This document shows positions 16,381 to 25,420 of a stretch of DNA of 64,000 nucleotides, piece by piece; positions within the stretch are counted from its first letter, which is position 1; each line of letters begins with the position of its first letter. The translations under genes were made by a program, and so were the position numbers. Source of the stretch: Saccharopolyspora elongata (GTDB lineage: Bacteria; Actinomycetota; Actinomycetes; Mycobacteriales; Pseudonocardiaceae); contig NZ_SMKW01000022.1 of assembly GCF_004348985.1 (NCBI RefSeq), positions 1 through 64,000 of the forward strand, read 5' to 3'. The notes beneath the pieces are model-generated. The model had not been told where the DNA came from. It did not search any database and saw nothing but the letters and a program-made list of their open reading frames with translations.

Positions 16381-17678
16381 GCCGGGAGCCGCCCGTGTCG
16401 CTTGAGCACGTCGGCGTACTTCTGGCGGGCTTGCTCGCGCAACTTCGGCTCGTGGCGGGTGGGGAACAGGTCGTCGGACGGCTCGTAGTCGTGCAGCACC
16501 TGCCGGGCCAGGGTGGCCTTGTGGACCTCGGTCGGGCCGTCGGCGAGCCCCATGTGAAAGGACTGGGTGACGTACCCGGCGAACGGCATCTCGTTGGAGA
16601 CGCCGAGCGAGCCGTGGACCTGCAGCGCGCGGGACGCCACATCGCGCAAGACGCGCGGCATCATCGCCTTGACCGCGGAGATGTCGGCGCGCACCTTGCG
16701 GTAGTCCTGGTACTTGTCGATGCGCCACGCGGTGCGCAGCACCAGGAGCCGGTAGGTCTCCAGGTCCAGCCAGGAATCCGCGATCATCTCCTGCACCATC
16801 TGCTTGCGCGCGAGCTGCTCGCCCTGGGTGGTGCGGGAGAGCGCTCGCTCGGCCATCATGTCGAGGCTCCGCCTGATCAGCCCGACGGTGCGCATGGCGT
16901 GGTGGATGCGCCCACCGCCGAGGCGGGTCTGCGCCACCATGAACGCCTCGCCGCGCGGGCCGAGCAGCGCGTCGGCCGGAACGCGGACGTTGCTGTAGCG
17001 GATGTAGGCGTGCGAGCCCGCGCCTTCGGGGTCACCACCGAGCCCGACGTTGCGGATGATCTCCACGCCCGGTGCGTCGGCCGGAACGATCAGCATCGAC
17101 TGCTGCCGGTAGGGCGGGTTGCCCGGGTCGGTGACCGCCATGACGATGAGGAACGCCGCGTAGCGGGCGTTGGAGGAGAACCACTTCTCCCCGTTGATCA
17201 CCCATTCGTCGCCATCGCGAACCGCGCTGGTGGTGAACACCTTCGGGTCGGCGCCACCTTGCGGCTCGGTCATCGAGAACGCCGAGACGATCTCGTTGGC
17301 GAGCAGCGGCTGCAGCCAGCGCTCCTTCTGCGCCGGCGTGCCGAAGTGGGCGAGGATCTCGCTGTTGCCGCTGTCGGGGGCTTGGGCGCCGAAGACGATC
17401 GGGGCGCAGCGCGCCCGGCCGAGGATCTCGTTCATCAGGGCGAGCTTGACCTGCCCGTACCCGGGTCCGCCCAGGTCCGGGCCGAGGTGGCAGGACCACA
17501 GGCCGCGTTCGCGGACCGTTTCCTGCAACGGCGGGATCAGCTCCGCGCGGATCGGGTCGTCGAGGTCGTAGGGGTGGTCGATGATGTGGTCGAGCGGTTC
17601 GATCTCCTCGCGGACGAACTCCTCGATCCAGTCGAGTTCCCGCTGGAACTCGGGGTCGGTCTCGAATTCCCAGGCCAC
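16377..17678 (-). CDS. Acyl-CoA dehydrogenase, LvaC/ACAD10-11-like
   Basis: A 433-residue acyl-CoA-dehydrogenase-family protein, longer than the usual 380. FSMTEPQGGADPK (about 139-151), WVINGEKWFSSNA and the C-terminal LQVHGSLGVSNEMPFAG and GPTEVHKATLAR are conserved. Dehydrogenases of this subgroup eliminate phosphate from 4-phosphoacyl-CoA rather than performing plain beta-oxidation. It is first in the operon with the kinase and SDR and divergent from the ligase gene at 17830, across a promoter with a CAAGCACTTG palindrome. Confidence 0.82.
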   Translation of the reverse strand: MAWEFETDPEFQRELDWIEEFVREEIEPLDHIIDHPYDLDDPIRAELIPPLQETVRERGLWSCHLGPDLGGPGYGQVKLALMNEILGRARCAPIVFGAQAPDSGNSEILAHFGTPAQKERWLQPLLANEIVSAFSMTEPQGGADPKVFTTSAVRDGDEWVINGEKWFSSNARYAAFLIVMAVTDPGNPPYRQQSMLIVPADAPGVEIIRNVGLGGDPEGAGSHAYIRYSNVRVPADALLGPRGEAFMVAQTRLGGGRIHHAMRTVGLIRRSLDMMAERALSRTTQGEQLARKQMVQEMIADSWLDLETYRLLVLRTAWRIDKYQDYRKVRADISAVKAMMPRVLRDVASRALQVHGSLGVSNEMPFAGYVTQSFHMGLADGPTEVHKATLARQVLHDYEPSDDLFPTRHEPKLREQARQKYADVLKRHGRLPA

Positions 17679-17740
17679 GGCGGTCTCCTCCGGTGCGGGT
17701 TTCGGTGCCGGGCGTCAACGTAATGCGACTGCCTTAGATG

Positions 17741-17755
17741 CACAAGCACTTGATT
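17741..17755. promoter_or_regulatory. Operator-like palindrome with KstR2-type core
   Basis: CAAGCACTTG at 17743-17752 is a palindrome apart from its centre. With its flanks it matches nine of the ten fixed positions of the AnCAAGnnCTTGnT pattern known for mycobacterial KstR2. It lies in the 151-base gap between the divergent dehydrogenase and ligase operons. The TetR protein encoded at 19549 is the nearest candidate binder. Confidence 0.5.
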
Positions 17756-17829
17756 TTCCGTTGCGGGCGAGGCAGATTCGAGCCGTCTCACGGAATGTTC
17801 GAGCCGGCGAGGGTGGGGACGTGGAAACG

Positions 17830-19539
17830 ATGAGGAACCACGAGGACATCCGTGCAGAGCTGACCGCTCCGGGCGCGCCTTTCGAGACCGTCGAGGTCGA
17901 CATCCGCGGTGTGCGAGTGCGTGCCTGGCGGAACGCGCCTGCCAGCTTGCGGGCCATGGTCGAGAGCTCGCGGGCCTTCGGCGAGCGGGATTTCCTCGTC
18001 CACGGCGATGAGCGGGTCACCTACCGCGAGCACTTCCAGCAGGTGGCCGGGTTGGCGGGGCAGCTCGTCGACGAGCACGGCATCCGGAAGGGCGACCGGG
18101 TCGCCATCGCCATGCGCAACTTCCCCGAATGGCCGGTCGCCTTCTTCGCCGCCGCGTGCGCAGGTGCTGTCGTGGTGCCGTTGAACGCTTGGTGGTCGGC
18201 GAGCGAGCTGGAGTTCGGACTGCGCGACTCCGGGGCGAAGGTGCTGATCGCGGACCAGGAGCGGATGGACCGGCTGCGGGACGTGCTACCGGGCCTCGGG
18301 ATCGCCGCGATCGTGGCGCGGCCGACCGGGCCGCTGCCCGCCGGCAGCCGCGACATCCGCGATGTGGCCGCCGCCGCGGAGCTTCCCGATGTCGACCTCG
18401 GCCCCGAGGACGACGCCACGATCTTCTACACGTCCGGGACCACCGGCACTCCCAAAGGCGCGTTCGGCACGCACCGCAACATCTGCGGCAACGTGACCAG
18501 CGTGGGATACGCGGCGGCCCGGGCTCTGCTCCGGCAGGGCGGGTCGCTCGCCGATCTGGCCGCGGCGCAGGCGGTGCCGGGGACGGCCCTGGTGGCGGTT
18601 CCGTTCTTCCACGGCACCGGCTGCCACTCGGTGCTGCTCGGTGCCTTCCACCGAGGTGCCACTTTGGTCCTCATGCACAAGTGGGACGCCGCCACCGCGC
18701 TCGAACTCATCGAACGGGAGCGCGTCACGCAATTCACCGGCGTGCCGGCGATGCTCGCGCAACTCTATGCGCACCCCGAGTTCGCGCGGCGCGACCTGAC
18801 CAGCCTGACCGCGGTCGGAACCGGAGGAGCGGCTGCGCCACCGGCGCTCGTGCAGCGCTCCGCCGCGCTCCTGCCCGGCGCGGCGCCGGCCAACGGCTAC
18901 GGCCTCACCGAGACGTCCTCGATGACCACGGCCAACCGCGGACTCGACTACCTGACCAAGCCCGACAGCATCGGGCTCGCGGTCGCGATCTGCGACGTCG
19001 AGGTGGTGGACCCGGTCACCGAGCAGCGGTTGCCCGCGGACGAGATCGGCGAGCTGCGGATCAAGGGCGCGAACGTGGTCAAGGGCTACTGGAACCGGCC
19101 GGACGCCACGGCCGACGCGATCACCGACGGCTGGCTGCGCTCCGGCGACCTCGCCCGGATCGACGAAGAGGGGTTCGTCTACATCGTCGACCGGGCCAAG
19201 GACATGCTGATCCGCGGCGGGGAGAACGTCTACTGCGCCGAGGTCGAGGCCGCGATCCACGAGCATCCCGCAGTGGCCGACTGCGCCGTGATCGGCATCC
19301 CGCACGACATCCTTGGCGAAGAGGTGGGGGTGCTGGTCCAGGCCCTCGCCGGCACCACCCTGACCGCCGAGGCACTGCGCGCGTTCCTGGACGGTCGGAT
19401 AGCGCGGTTCAAGATCCCCGCGCACGTCTGGCTGCAGGAGGACGAGCTGCCCCGCAACGCCTCCGGGAAGATCCTCAAGCGGCAGATCCGCACCGAGCTG
19501 ATCCGCGCGGTCACGGCCGGCGAATCGCGGCACGGATAG
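17830..19539 (+). CDS. Acyl-CoA synthetase (LvaE-like position)
   Basis: A 569-residue AMP-forming acyl-CoA ligase. TSGTTGTPKG is at about 201-210, GYGLTETSS near 358, GDLARIDEEG near 440 and the catalytic Lys in NASGKILK near the end. It has the NAWWSASELEFGL block shared with the ligase at 627, so the two are paralogues. It should charge the pathway's starting acid with CoA before kinase and dehydrogenase action. An in-frame GTG at 17821 with GAGGGTGGGG before it is an equally possible start, giving three more residues. Confidence 0.85.
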   Translation: MRNHEDIRAELTAPGAPFETVEVDIRGVRVRAWRNAPASLRAMVESSRAFGERDFLVHGDERVTYREHFQQVAGLAGQLVDEHGIRKGDRVAIAMRNFPEWPVAFFAAACAGAVVVPLNAWWSASELEFGLRDSGAKVLIADQERMDRLRDVLPGLGIAAIVARPTGPLPAGSRDIRDVAAAAELPDVDLGPEDDATIFYTSGTTGTPKGAFGTHRNICGNVTSVGYAAARALLRQGGSLADLAAAQAVPGTALVAVPFFHGTGCHSVLLGAFHRGATLVLMHKWDAATALELIERERVTQFTGVPAMLAQLYAHPEFARRDLTSLTAVGTGGAAAPPALVQRSAALLPGAAPANGYGLTETSSMTTANRGLDYLTKPDSIGLAVAICDVEVVDPVTEQRLPADEIGELRIKGANVVKGYWNRPDATADAITDGWLRSGDLARIDEEGFVYIVDRAKDMLIRGGENVYCAEVEAAIHEHPAVADCAVIGIPHDILGEEVGVLVQALAGTTLTAEALRAFLDGRIARFKIPAHVWLQEDELPRNASGKILKRQIRTELIRAVTAGESRHG

Positions 19540-19548
19540 GTTCTCGCC

Positions 19549-20235
19549 ATGACCCACACCTCGACGCGCGATGCCGAACCCGCGACGGACGCGCGTTCGG
19601 CGCTGATCCGAGCGGCCACCCGGCTCTTCGCCGAACGCGGGATCTACGCGGTGTCGCTGCGGGAGATCACCCGCGCCGCCGGGCAGCGCAACACCACCGC
19701 GCTGCAGTACCACTTCACCAACCGGGAAGGCCTGCTCCGGGAGGTGCTGATCGAGCACGGGCGGGACGTCGGGGCACGCCGCAACACGCTGCTCGACCAG
19801 TACGAGCTGACCGGCCGCGACGACCTGCGCACGCTGGCGTCCGCACTGGTCCTGCCCCTGATCGCGAAGCTGTCGGATCCCGCAGGCGGCCGCGAGTACC
19901 TGCAGATCACCGCGGAACTGCTCGGCCGGACCAACCGGATGGTGGAGCCGGGGGAACCTGCCGCGATCGTGCTCGACGACCCCGGGGGCAGCCTGGCCCG
20001 CTGGCTCGGACTGGTGGCACCGATGCTGCCGCCCGAGGCGGTCGGCCCGCCGCTGCACCGCCGATTCGCGGCCATCCACTTCGCGCACCTCGAACTGAGC
20101 CGCCGCGCCAAGGACGACCCGCGCAGCGAACAAACCCTGTTCACCCACTACCTCACCGACCTGGTGGCCGCGGTGCTCGCCGCACCGGTCTCCGACGAGA
20201 CGAAGCGGGTGCTCGCCACGCGGCAGCGATCCTGA
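19549..20235 (+). CDS. TetR-family regulator
   Basis: A 228-residue TetR protein: LIRAATRLFAERG (about 19-31), HTH SLREITRAAGQRNTTALQYHF (about 36-56), then a helical ligand domain. The NTTALQYHF turn is typical of TetR proteins next to acyl-CoA dehydrogenase and ligase genes, which sense CoA esters. It follows the ligase by nine bases and so is cotranscribed with it. It is the likely repressor of both divergent operons through the palindrome at 17741. Confidence 0.87.
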   Translation: MTHTSTRDAEPATDARSALIRAATRLFAERGIYAVSLREITRAAGQRNTTALQYHFTNREGLLREVLIEHGRDVGARRNTLLDQYELTGRDDLRTLASALVLPLIAKLSDPAGGREYLQITAELLGRTNRMVEPGEPAAIVLDDPGGSLARWLGLVAPMLPPEAVGPPLHRRFAAIHFAHLELSRRAKDDPRSEQTLFTHYLTDLVAAVLAAPVSDETKRVLATRQRS

Positions 20236-20260
20236 CGCCCGCCCGACCGGAAGGACATCG

Positions 20261-21040
20261 ATGTCCCGACTGACCAGATTGAGCCGTTCCGTCGCCGGCA
20301 GCGTTGCCCTCGTGACCGGAGCGGCGAGCGGGATGGGGCGGGCGACGGCCCACCTGCTCGCCGACGAGGGCGCCGCCGTCGGCATCGTCGACCGCGACGC
20401 CGACGGGCTGGCGGCGGTTGCTGAAGAGATCCGCGGCGCGGGCGCCGAGGTGCACGCCGTGGTCGCGGACGTCGCAGATCCCAGCGCGCCTGCGGCCGCG
20501 GTGTCGGAGGTCCGCGAGGCGCTCGGCCCGATCGACGCCCTGGTCAACAACGCCGGAGTCAGCATCCACGCCGGCTTGGCGGATGAGGGCTTCGACGATG
20601 CGTGGGCGACCACGCTCGCGATCAACCTGACCGCATATCCCGGGTTCGTCCGGGCGGCCCTTCCGGACCTGCGCCGCAACAGTGCGGGCCGGGTCGTGAA
20701 CATCGCCTCCACCGAGGGGCTCGGCGCGACGGCCGGGATCACGGCCTACACCGCTTCCAAGCACGGCGTGATCGGCCTGACGCGCTCGCTCGCCGTGGAG
20801 CTGGGGCCCAGTGGAGTCACGGTGAACTGCGTCTGCCCCGGCCCGATCAACACCGGCATGACCGCGCGAATCCAGGACGAGGACAAGGCCGTCTTCGCGC
20901 GGCGGCGCACAGCGCTGCGGCGGTACGGAGAGCCGGAGGAGGTCGCCCACGTCACGGTATCCCTGCTACTGCCCGCCGCCTCGTTTGTCACCGGCGCGGT
21001 GCTCGCGGTCGACGGCGGCCTGACCGTCCGCAACGCCTGA
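20261..21040 (+). CDS. Short-chain dehydrogenase/reductase
   Basis: A 259-residue SDR with TGAASGMG (about 20-27), NNAGVS near 94, serine in NIASTEG, and the YTASKHG motif carrying Tyr and Lys. GGAAGGA precedes the ATG. It closes the plus-strand ligase-TetR operon and probably supplies a second dehydrogenase step for the same pathway, for example 3-hydroxyacyl-CoA or alcohol oxidation. It is followed by a hairpin. Confidence 0.84.
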   Translation: MSRLTRLSRSVAGSVALVTGAASGMGRATAHLLADEGAAVGIVDRDADGLAAVAEEIRGAGAEVHAVVADVADPSAPAAAVSEVREALGPIDALVNNAGVSIHAGLADEGFDDAWATTLAINLTAYPGFVRAALPDLRRNSAGRVVNIASTEGLGATAGITAYTASKHGVIGLTRSLAVELGPSGVTVNCVCPGPINTGMTARIQDEDKAVFARRRTALRRYGEPEEVAHVTVSLLLPAASFVTGAVLAVDGGLTVRNA

Positions 21041-21073
21041 TCCAGGCGGATTGCGGAGGATCTTCCGCCTGGA
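21041..21073 (+). terminator. Terminator hairpin after the SDR
   Basis: TCCAGGCGGA and TCCGCCTGGA form perfect 10-bp arms around 13 bases, beginning at the first base after the SDR stop. Confidence 0.7.
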
Positions 21074-21098
21074 CCGGCGAATTCCGCGCGGTCAAGGT

Positions 21099-21120
21099 CG
21101 CAGTTTCAATTGAAACTGCG
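21099..21120. repeat. A/T-rich 22-bp perfect palindrome, copy 2
   Basis: The arm CGCAGTTTCAA is followed immediately by its exact complement, with no loop. It shares the TTTCAATTGAAA-type core with the palindromes at 256 and 31747. It lies 70 bases before the LysE-family start. Confidence 0.7.
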
Positions 21121-21190
21121 AGCTGGGCGCTCGAAGAGCGGCGAGACGCCCGGCTGGGGAAGGCGACTGACCGCCCGATACGTTCGCTGC

Positions 21191-21829
21191 ATGGAACTCG
21201 TACCGCTCGCCTCGTTGCTCGGCGTCGTGGTGGTGGAGTTGGGCATGGTGCTGACCCCCGGGCCCAACATGGTCTACCTGGCATCGCGAGCCATCTCGCA
21301 GGGGCGGCGTGCCGGACTCGTGTCGCTCGCCGGGGTTGCCCTCGGATTCGTCGTCTACCTCGTCGCGGCAGCCGCCGGTCTGTCCGCCCTCTTCGTGGCC
21401 GTACCCGAGGCCTACCACGTGGTGAAACTCCTTGGTGCGGCGTACCTCGCGTGGATGGCTTGGCAGATCCTGCGCCCCGGTGGCGGGTCGCCGTTCGAAC
21501 CGCGCGAACTGGTCCCGCACTCGGCGGCCCGCCTGTTCGGCATGGGGCTGCTGACGAACCTCTTGAATCCCAAGATCGCGCTCCTGTACGCCGCGCTGAT
21601 CCCTCAGTTCGTCGATCCCGCGCTGGGTGCGACGTGGTGGCAGTTCCTCCAGCTCGGAACCGCGCAGATCGTGGTCGGCGTGACCATCAATGGCCTCATC
21701 GTTCTCACCGCCGCTGCGCTCGCCGGGTATCTGGCCCGCCACCCCCGCGTGCTCCGGGCACAGCGTTTCGCATCCGGCACCCTGCTGGGCTTCTTCGCCG
21801 TCAAGATGGCCACCAGCCGGCCCAACTGA
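21191..21829 (+). CDS. LysE/RhtB-family amino-acid exporter
   Basis: A 212-residue inner-membrane protein with about six hydrophobic segments. The RhtB/LysE signature TPGPNMVYLASRAISQGRRAG (starting near residue 20) and the NLLNPKIALLY segment near 117 are present. The family exports amino acids, homoserine lactones or similar small compounds. No ribosome site is strong, but the ATG at 21191 coincides with the start of the first membrane segment. It is a single gene between two hairpins and unrelated to the catabolic operons around it. Confidence 0.85.
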   Translation: MELVPLASLLGVVVVELGMVLTPGPNMVYLASRAISQGRRAGLVSLAGVALGFVVYLVAAAAGLSALFVAVPEAYHVVKLLGAAYLAWMAWQILRPGGGSPFEPRELVPHSAARLFGMGLLTNLLNPKIALLYAALIPQFVDPALGATWWQFLQLGTAQIVVGVTINGLIVLTAAALAGYLARHPRVLRAQRFASGTLLGFFAVKMATSRPN

Positions 21830-21874
21830 ACTGCCCTGTCATGTCAGCAGGTCGGAATCCCGGAGCTGCTGAAA

Positions 21875-21908
21875 GAGGCGGTGCCCACTGCGCAGTGGGC
21901 ACCGCCTC
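21875..21908. terminator. 34-bp perfect palindrome terminator
   Basis: The arm GAGGCGGTGCCCACTGC is followed at once by its exact complement, and a TTTT run lies at 21912-21915. It separates the convergent LysE and IpdC genes. The stem repeats the one at 14383-14410. Confidence 0.8.
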
Positions 21909-21914
21909 CGGTTT

Positions 21915-22985
21915 TCAGAGCGCGTATTTCTGGGTCCTCCGCAGGCATTCGGCCGCCTCGGTGACCACCCGGTCGATCAACTCCTCGCAGGTCGGCAGGT
22001 CGTCCAGGACGCCGACCACCTGACCGGCGGCGAGCACGCCGGCGTTCGTGTCGCCGTCGACCAGGCCGGCCTTGAGCATCATCGGAGTGTTGGCCGCGAG
22101 CACCATCTGCGACCAGGAGCGGCCGCTGCCGTGCTTCATCGACCGGCCGTCGGCGGCGAGCCCGCGCCAGGTCATCCCGCTCAGCTTCTTGAACTTCAGG
22201 GTCCGCCGGATGGTCGGCCCCAGCCGCTTCAGGACGCTCGTCTCCTGCAGTTCCTCCACGAACCGGGTGCGCAGCATGCGGTGCGGCATGCCGTCGACCT
22301 TGTCGGTGACGACGGTCCCGTTGACGTCGTGGGAGAGGTACAGCCGCTTCACGGCATCGGGAACGGCGCTGTCCTTGGTGAGCAGGAAGCGGGTGCCCAT
22401 GCCGATTCCCGCCGCGCCGTAGGACAAAGCCGCCGCGAGGCCGCGGCCGTCGAAGAAGCCGCCCGCCGCGACGACGGGGATGTCGACGGCGTCGAGCACG
22501 CTCGGCAGGAGCAGCGTGGTGGGCACCGAGCCGGTGTGACCGCCACCCTCGCCGCCCTGGACCATGACCGCGTCGGCGCCCCACGCCGCCACCTTCTCGG
22601 CGTGGCGGGGCGCGCCGACCGAGGGCATCACGACGATGCCGTGGTCCTTGAGCTTGGCGATCAGCTCTTTCTTCGGCGCCAGCGCGAACGATGCGACCTT
22701 CACCCCGTGCTGGATCAGCAGGTCGACGCGCTGCGGCGCGTCGCCGGCGTCGGCCCGGAGGTTGACGCCGAAGGGCTGGTCGGTGCGGCGCTTGACCGCG
22801 ATGATCGCCCGCTCCAGCTCTGCCAGGCTCATCGTCGCGCTGGCCAGGATGCCCAGGCCACCGGCGTTCGCCGTGCCGCCGACCAGGCTCGGCCCGGCCA
22901 CCCAGCCCATGCCGGTCTGCACGATCGGATGCCGGATGCCGACCAGGTCGTTGAGCGGGGTGCGCAGGAGCTGCTCGGTGCTCAT
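21915..22985 (-). CDS. ipdC: IpdC-like FMN oxidoreductase (NMO family)
   Basis: A 356-residue 2-nitropropane-dioxygenase-fold flavoprotein. RHPIVQTGMGWVAGPSLVG at the start, VQGGEGGGHTG (about 146-156) and the FDGRGLAAALSYGAAGIGMGTRF phosphate-binding stretch are typical. In Mycobacterium the homologue IpdC acts on HIEC-CoA, generating the substrate of the IpdAB ring-D hydrolase. It is last in an echA20-ipdA-ipdB-ipdC operon and overlaps ipdB by four bases. Confidence 0.85.
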   Translation of the reverse strand: MSTEQLLRTPLNDLVGIRHPIVQTGMGWVAGPSLVGGTANAGGLGILASATMSLAELERAIIAVKRRTDQPFGVNLRADAGDAPQRVDLLIQHGVKVASFALAPKKELIAKLKDHGIVVMPSVGAPRHAEKVAAWGADAVMVQGGEGGGHTGSVPTTLLLPSVLDAVDIPVVAAGGFFDGRGLAAALSYGAAGIGMGTRFLLTKDSAVPDAVKRLYLSHDVNGTVVTDKVDGMPHRMLRTRFVEELQETSVLKRLGPTIRRTLKFKKLSGMTWRGLAADGRSMKHGSGRSWSQMVLAANTPMMLKAGLVDGDTNAGVLAAGQVVGVLDDLPTCEELIDRVVTEAAECLRRTQKYAL

Positions 22986-23749
22986 CGGGCGGCCTCCGGC
23001 TTGACCTCGCGGTCGCGCAGGTTCTTCGGGTCGATCACCTCGCGGATGAGGGTCAGCTCCGCGTCGGTGGGCGTGCGGGTCTCCGGAACGTCGTCGTCGG
23101 CGTGGATCTCGCACCCGCTGGCCGCCCGCACGTCGTCGACGGTCACGCCCGGGTGCACCGAGCGCAGCCGCAACGTGCGGTCGGGGCCGCCCAGGTCGAG
23201 GACCGCGAGGTTCGAGACGATGCGGTGGATGTCGTTGTACCGGGCCGCGGCCGGTCCGGCCTGCTCGGCCAGCTTCGGGCCGATGCCGGAGACGATGTCC
23301 ACCCGTTCCACGAAGACCCGGGTGGCGTGCTTCGGAACCCAGTACGAGGTGCGGTTGTTCGCGGTGTTGCCGGGGGCGCCGCGGGAACCGAGCAGCTGGC
23401 GCTTCGGCTGCGCGAAGTCGCCGATCGCGGAGATGTTCTGGTTGCCGTACCGGTCGATCTGGGTGGCGCCCATCATGACGTGCCGCTTGCCGTAGGCGAC
23501 CACGTCGAAGACCTTCCGGAACGGGATCCAGCCCTCCACCGCATCGGATCCGGCCCCGAGCGCGGGAACCTCGGCGAGGAAGCGGGATTCGCCGTCGGAG
23601 ATCACCAGATCGGGATTGCTCGTCAGCTTGGCCAGCCGCACGCCCAGGGTGGGCAGCAGTCCCATCGGGCTGCCGAAGATCTCGCCGTCGTCGGCGAACG
23701 CGTCGGCGATGGCCGCCGCGCAGATCTCGGCACGCGTCACGTCGGACAT
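22982..23749 (-). CDS. ipdB: IpdB-like CoA-transferase-fold hydrolase, beta subunit
   Basis: A 255-residue class I CoA-transferase-fold subunit. FGSPMGLLPTLGVRLAKLT near the N-terminus and VMMGATQIDRYGNQNISAIG (about 92-111) are characteristic. IpdA and IpdB form a heterotetramer that cleaves COCHEA-CoA, the last ring of the steroid nucleus, without acting as a true CoA transferase. It begins two bases after the ipdA stop. Length is close to the mycobacterial 250 residues. Confidence 0.87.
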   Translation of the reverse strand: MSDVTRAEICAAAIADAFADDGEIFGSPMGLLPTLGVRLAKLTSNPDLVISDGESRFLAEVPALGAGSDAVEGWIPFRKVFDVVAYGKRHVMMGATQIDRYGNQNISAIGDFAQPKRQLLGSRGAPGNTANNRTSYWVPKHATRVFVERVDIVSGIGPKLAEQAGPAAARYNDIHRIVSNLAVLDLGGPDRTLRLRSVHPGVTVDDVRAASGCEIHADDDVPETRTPTDAELTLIREVIDPKNLRDREVKPEAAR

Positions 23750-23751
23750 CC

Positions 23752-24642
23752 TCACGCCTCCTGTTCTTCGTGGAACGCCTTCACGGCGGCCTGGTAGTCG
23801 TCCTCGGTGCCGCGCAGGAAGCGCCGTTCGAAGGCTTCCCAGGCCGACGGGTCGGCGGCCGCGGCGGCGTAGGCGCACTGGAACTTCTCGTCCCGCTCGT
23901 AGTCCGGGGTGCACGTGGTGAAGTGGGCCCCGTTGGGCGTTTCGACGACGCCGTCGACCATCATCCGGCTGATCAGCAGGCGCTGGACGGCGGCTTCGCG
24001 GGTGAGCTCCGCGGTGTCGACGATGCGCTCGCAGGTCACGAACGCCTTGTCGGCCGCCATGCAGAACAGGTCGTCGAAGTAGGGATCCGGGCCGAGGTAG
24101 GTGGCGTTGCCGTGCGGGTCCGCGCGGTTCATGTGCACCAGCGCGGCGTCGAGGTGCAGCGCCGGAACGGCGACGAGTTCCTCGAAGACGCCGTCCGCGG
24201 CGGGGTACGGGCTGGTCACGGTGCGCAGGCCGGGGTTGTTCACCATGACGTCGGAGCCGAGCCCGGCGCGCATGGGCAGGAACGGCAGGCGCTGGGCGGC
24301 GGCGCGCAGTCCGGCCTGGAACATGCCCTCGTCGAGCTCGACGACCTCGGGGATCGTCCGGTTCTGCCGCGCCTGCTGGAAGTTCGGTTCGAGCGGCACG
24401 GAGTCGAGCGAGACGAACGCGTACACCAGCTTGCGGATCCGGCCCGCGCGGGCGAGGAGCCCGACGTCGGCGCCGCCCCAGGAGACCAGGGTGAGGTCGG
24501 TCAGGTTCGAGCGCAGGATCGCGCGGACCAGCGCCATCGGCTTGCGCCGCGGGCCCCAGCCGCCGATGCCGATGGTCATGCCGTCCTCGAGCCGGGCGAC
24601 CACGTCGTCCGCGGTCATGCGCTTGTCGCGGGGCTTGCTCAT
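23752..24642 (-). CDS. ipdA: IpdA-like CoA-transferase-fold hydrolase, alpha subunit
   Basis: A 296-residue partner of IpdB. TIGIGGWGPRRKPMALVRAI (about 23-42), the LTLVSWGGADVGLLARAG block and VHMNRADPHGNATYLGPDP (about 182-200) fit the alpha subunit, usually about 292 residues. Together with IpdB it opens the cyclohexanone ring derived from steroid ring C. Its ATG overlaps the echA20 stop. Confidence 0.87.
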   Translation of the reverse strand: MSKPRDKRMTADDVVARLEDGMTIGIGGWGPRRKPMALVRAILRSNLTDLTLVSWGGADVGLLARAGRIRKLVYAFVSLDSVPLEPNFQQARQNRTIPEVVELDEGMFQAGLRAAAQRLPFLPMRAGLGSDVMVNNPGLRTVTSPYPAADGVFEELVAVPALHLDAALVHMNRADPHGNATYLGPDPYFDDLFCMAADKAFVTCERIVDTAELTREAAVQRLLISRMMVDGVVETPNGAHFTTCTPDYERDEKFQCAYAAAAADPSAWEAFERRFLRGTEDDYQAAVKAFHEEQEA

Positions 24643-25397
24643 TCGCTCCTCGCCTTCTCGGTGCCGGCGAACCGGTCCCGGTGCTCGTCCGCCACCCCGG
24701 CGAGGTTGAGCTCCATGGTGAAGCCCTGCTCGAACCGGTAGCTGCGGTTGACGTCGACGGGGTCGATGCCGTTGATGGCCTCCTTGGCCATCCGGATGAC
24801 CCGGGTGTCCTTCGCGGCGATCTCGGCCGCGACGGCGAGGGCCGCCTCGTCGAGGCGGTCGCGCGGGACGACTTCGAGGACGGAGCCGTGCCCGACGAGG
24901 TCGGTGGCGGGGATGTTGCGGCCGGTGAAGTAGAGGGTGCGCTGCAGGTGCGGCGGGACGAGGCGGGCGAGGTGGGTCGCGGCGCCGAGGGCACCGCGGT
25001 CCACCTCCGGCACCCCGAAGTAGGCGTCTTCGGCGGCGACGATCGTGTCGGCGTTGCCGACCAGGCCGACGCCGCCACCGAGGCAGAACCCGTTGACGGC
25101 GGCGATGACCGGCACGGCGCACTCGTAGACCGCCTTGAACGCGGCGTGGCAGCCCCGGTTCGCGCCGATCAGGGCGTCGAATCCTTCGGTGTGCTGCATT
25201 TCCTTGATGTCGACGCCCGCGTTGAAGCCCTTGCCCTCCGCGCGCAGCACGACGACGTGGGTGTTCAGGTCCGCGCCCGCTTCGTCGAGCGCCGCGGCGA
25301 GGTCGAACCAGCCCCGAACGGGGAGCGCGTTGACAGGCGGGTAGTCGACGGTGACGACGCGGATGCCGTCGTCACGCAAGTCCGAGGTGATGCCCAT
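24639..25397 (-). CDS. echA20: EchA20-like enoyl-CoA hydratase family hydrolase
   Basis: A 252-residue crotonase-fold protein. NAGVDIKEMQH (about 63-73) and the NGFCLGGGVGLVGNADTIVA oxyanion-hole helix (about 107-126) are clear. In Mycobacterium EchA20 hydrolyses the ring of a HIP-derived CoA ester ahead of IpdC and IpdAB. The chosen ATG has GGAAGG before it; the longer frame is not supported. It heads the operon and is divergent from an SDR, exactly as echA20 and Rv3549c are in M. tuberculosis. Confidence 0.86.
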   Translation of the reverse strand: MGITSDLRDDGIRVVTVDYPPVNALPVRGWFDLAAALDEAGADLNTHVVVLRAEGKGFNAGVDIKEMQHTEGFDALIGANRGCHAAFKAVYECAVPVIAAVNGFCLGGGVGLVGNADTIVAAEDAYFGVPEVDRGALGAATHLARLVPPHLQRTLYFTGRNIPATDLVGHGSVLEVVPRDRLDEAALAVAAEIAAKDTRVIRMAKEAINGIDPVDVNRSYRFEQGFTMELNLAGVADEHRDRFAGTEKARSE

Positions 25398-25420
25398 GTG
25401 CCACCTTCCGGGGCTACTTG

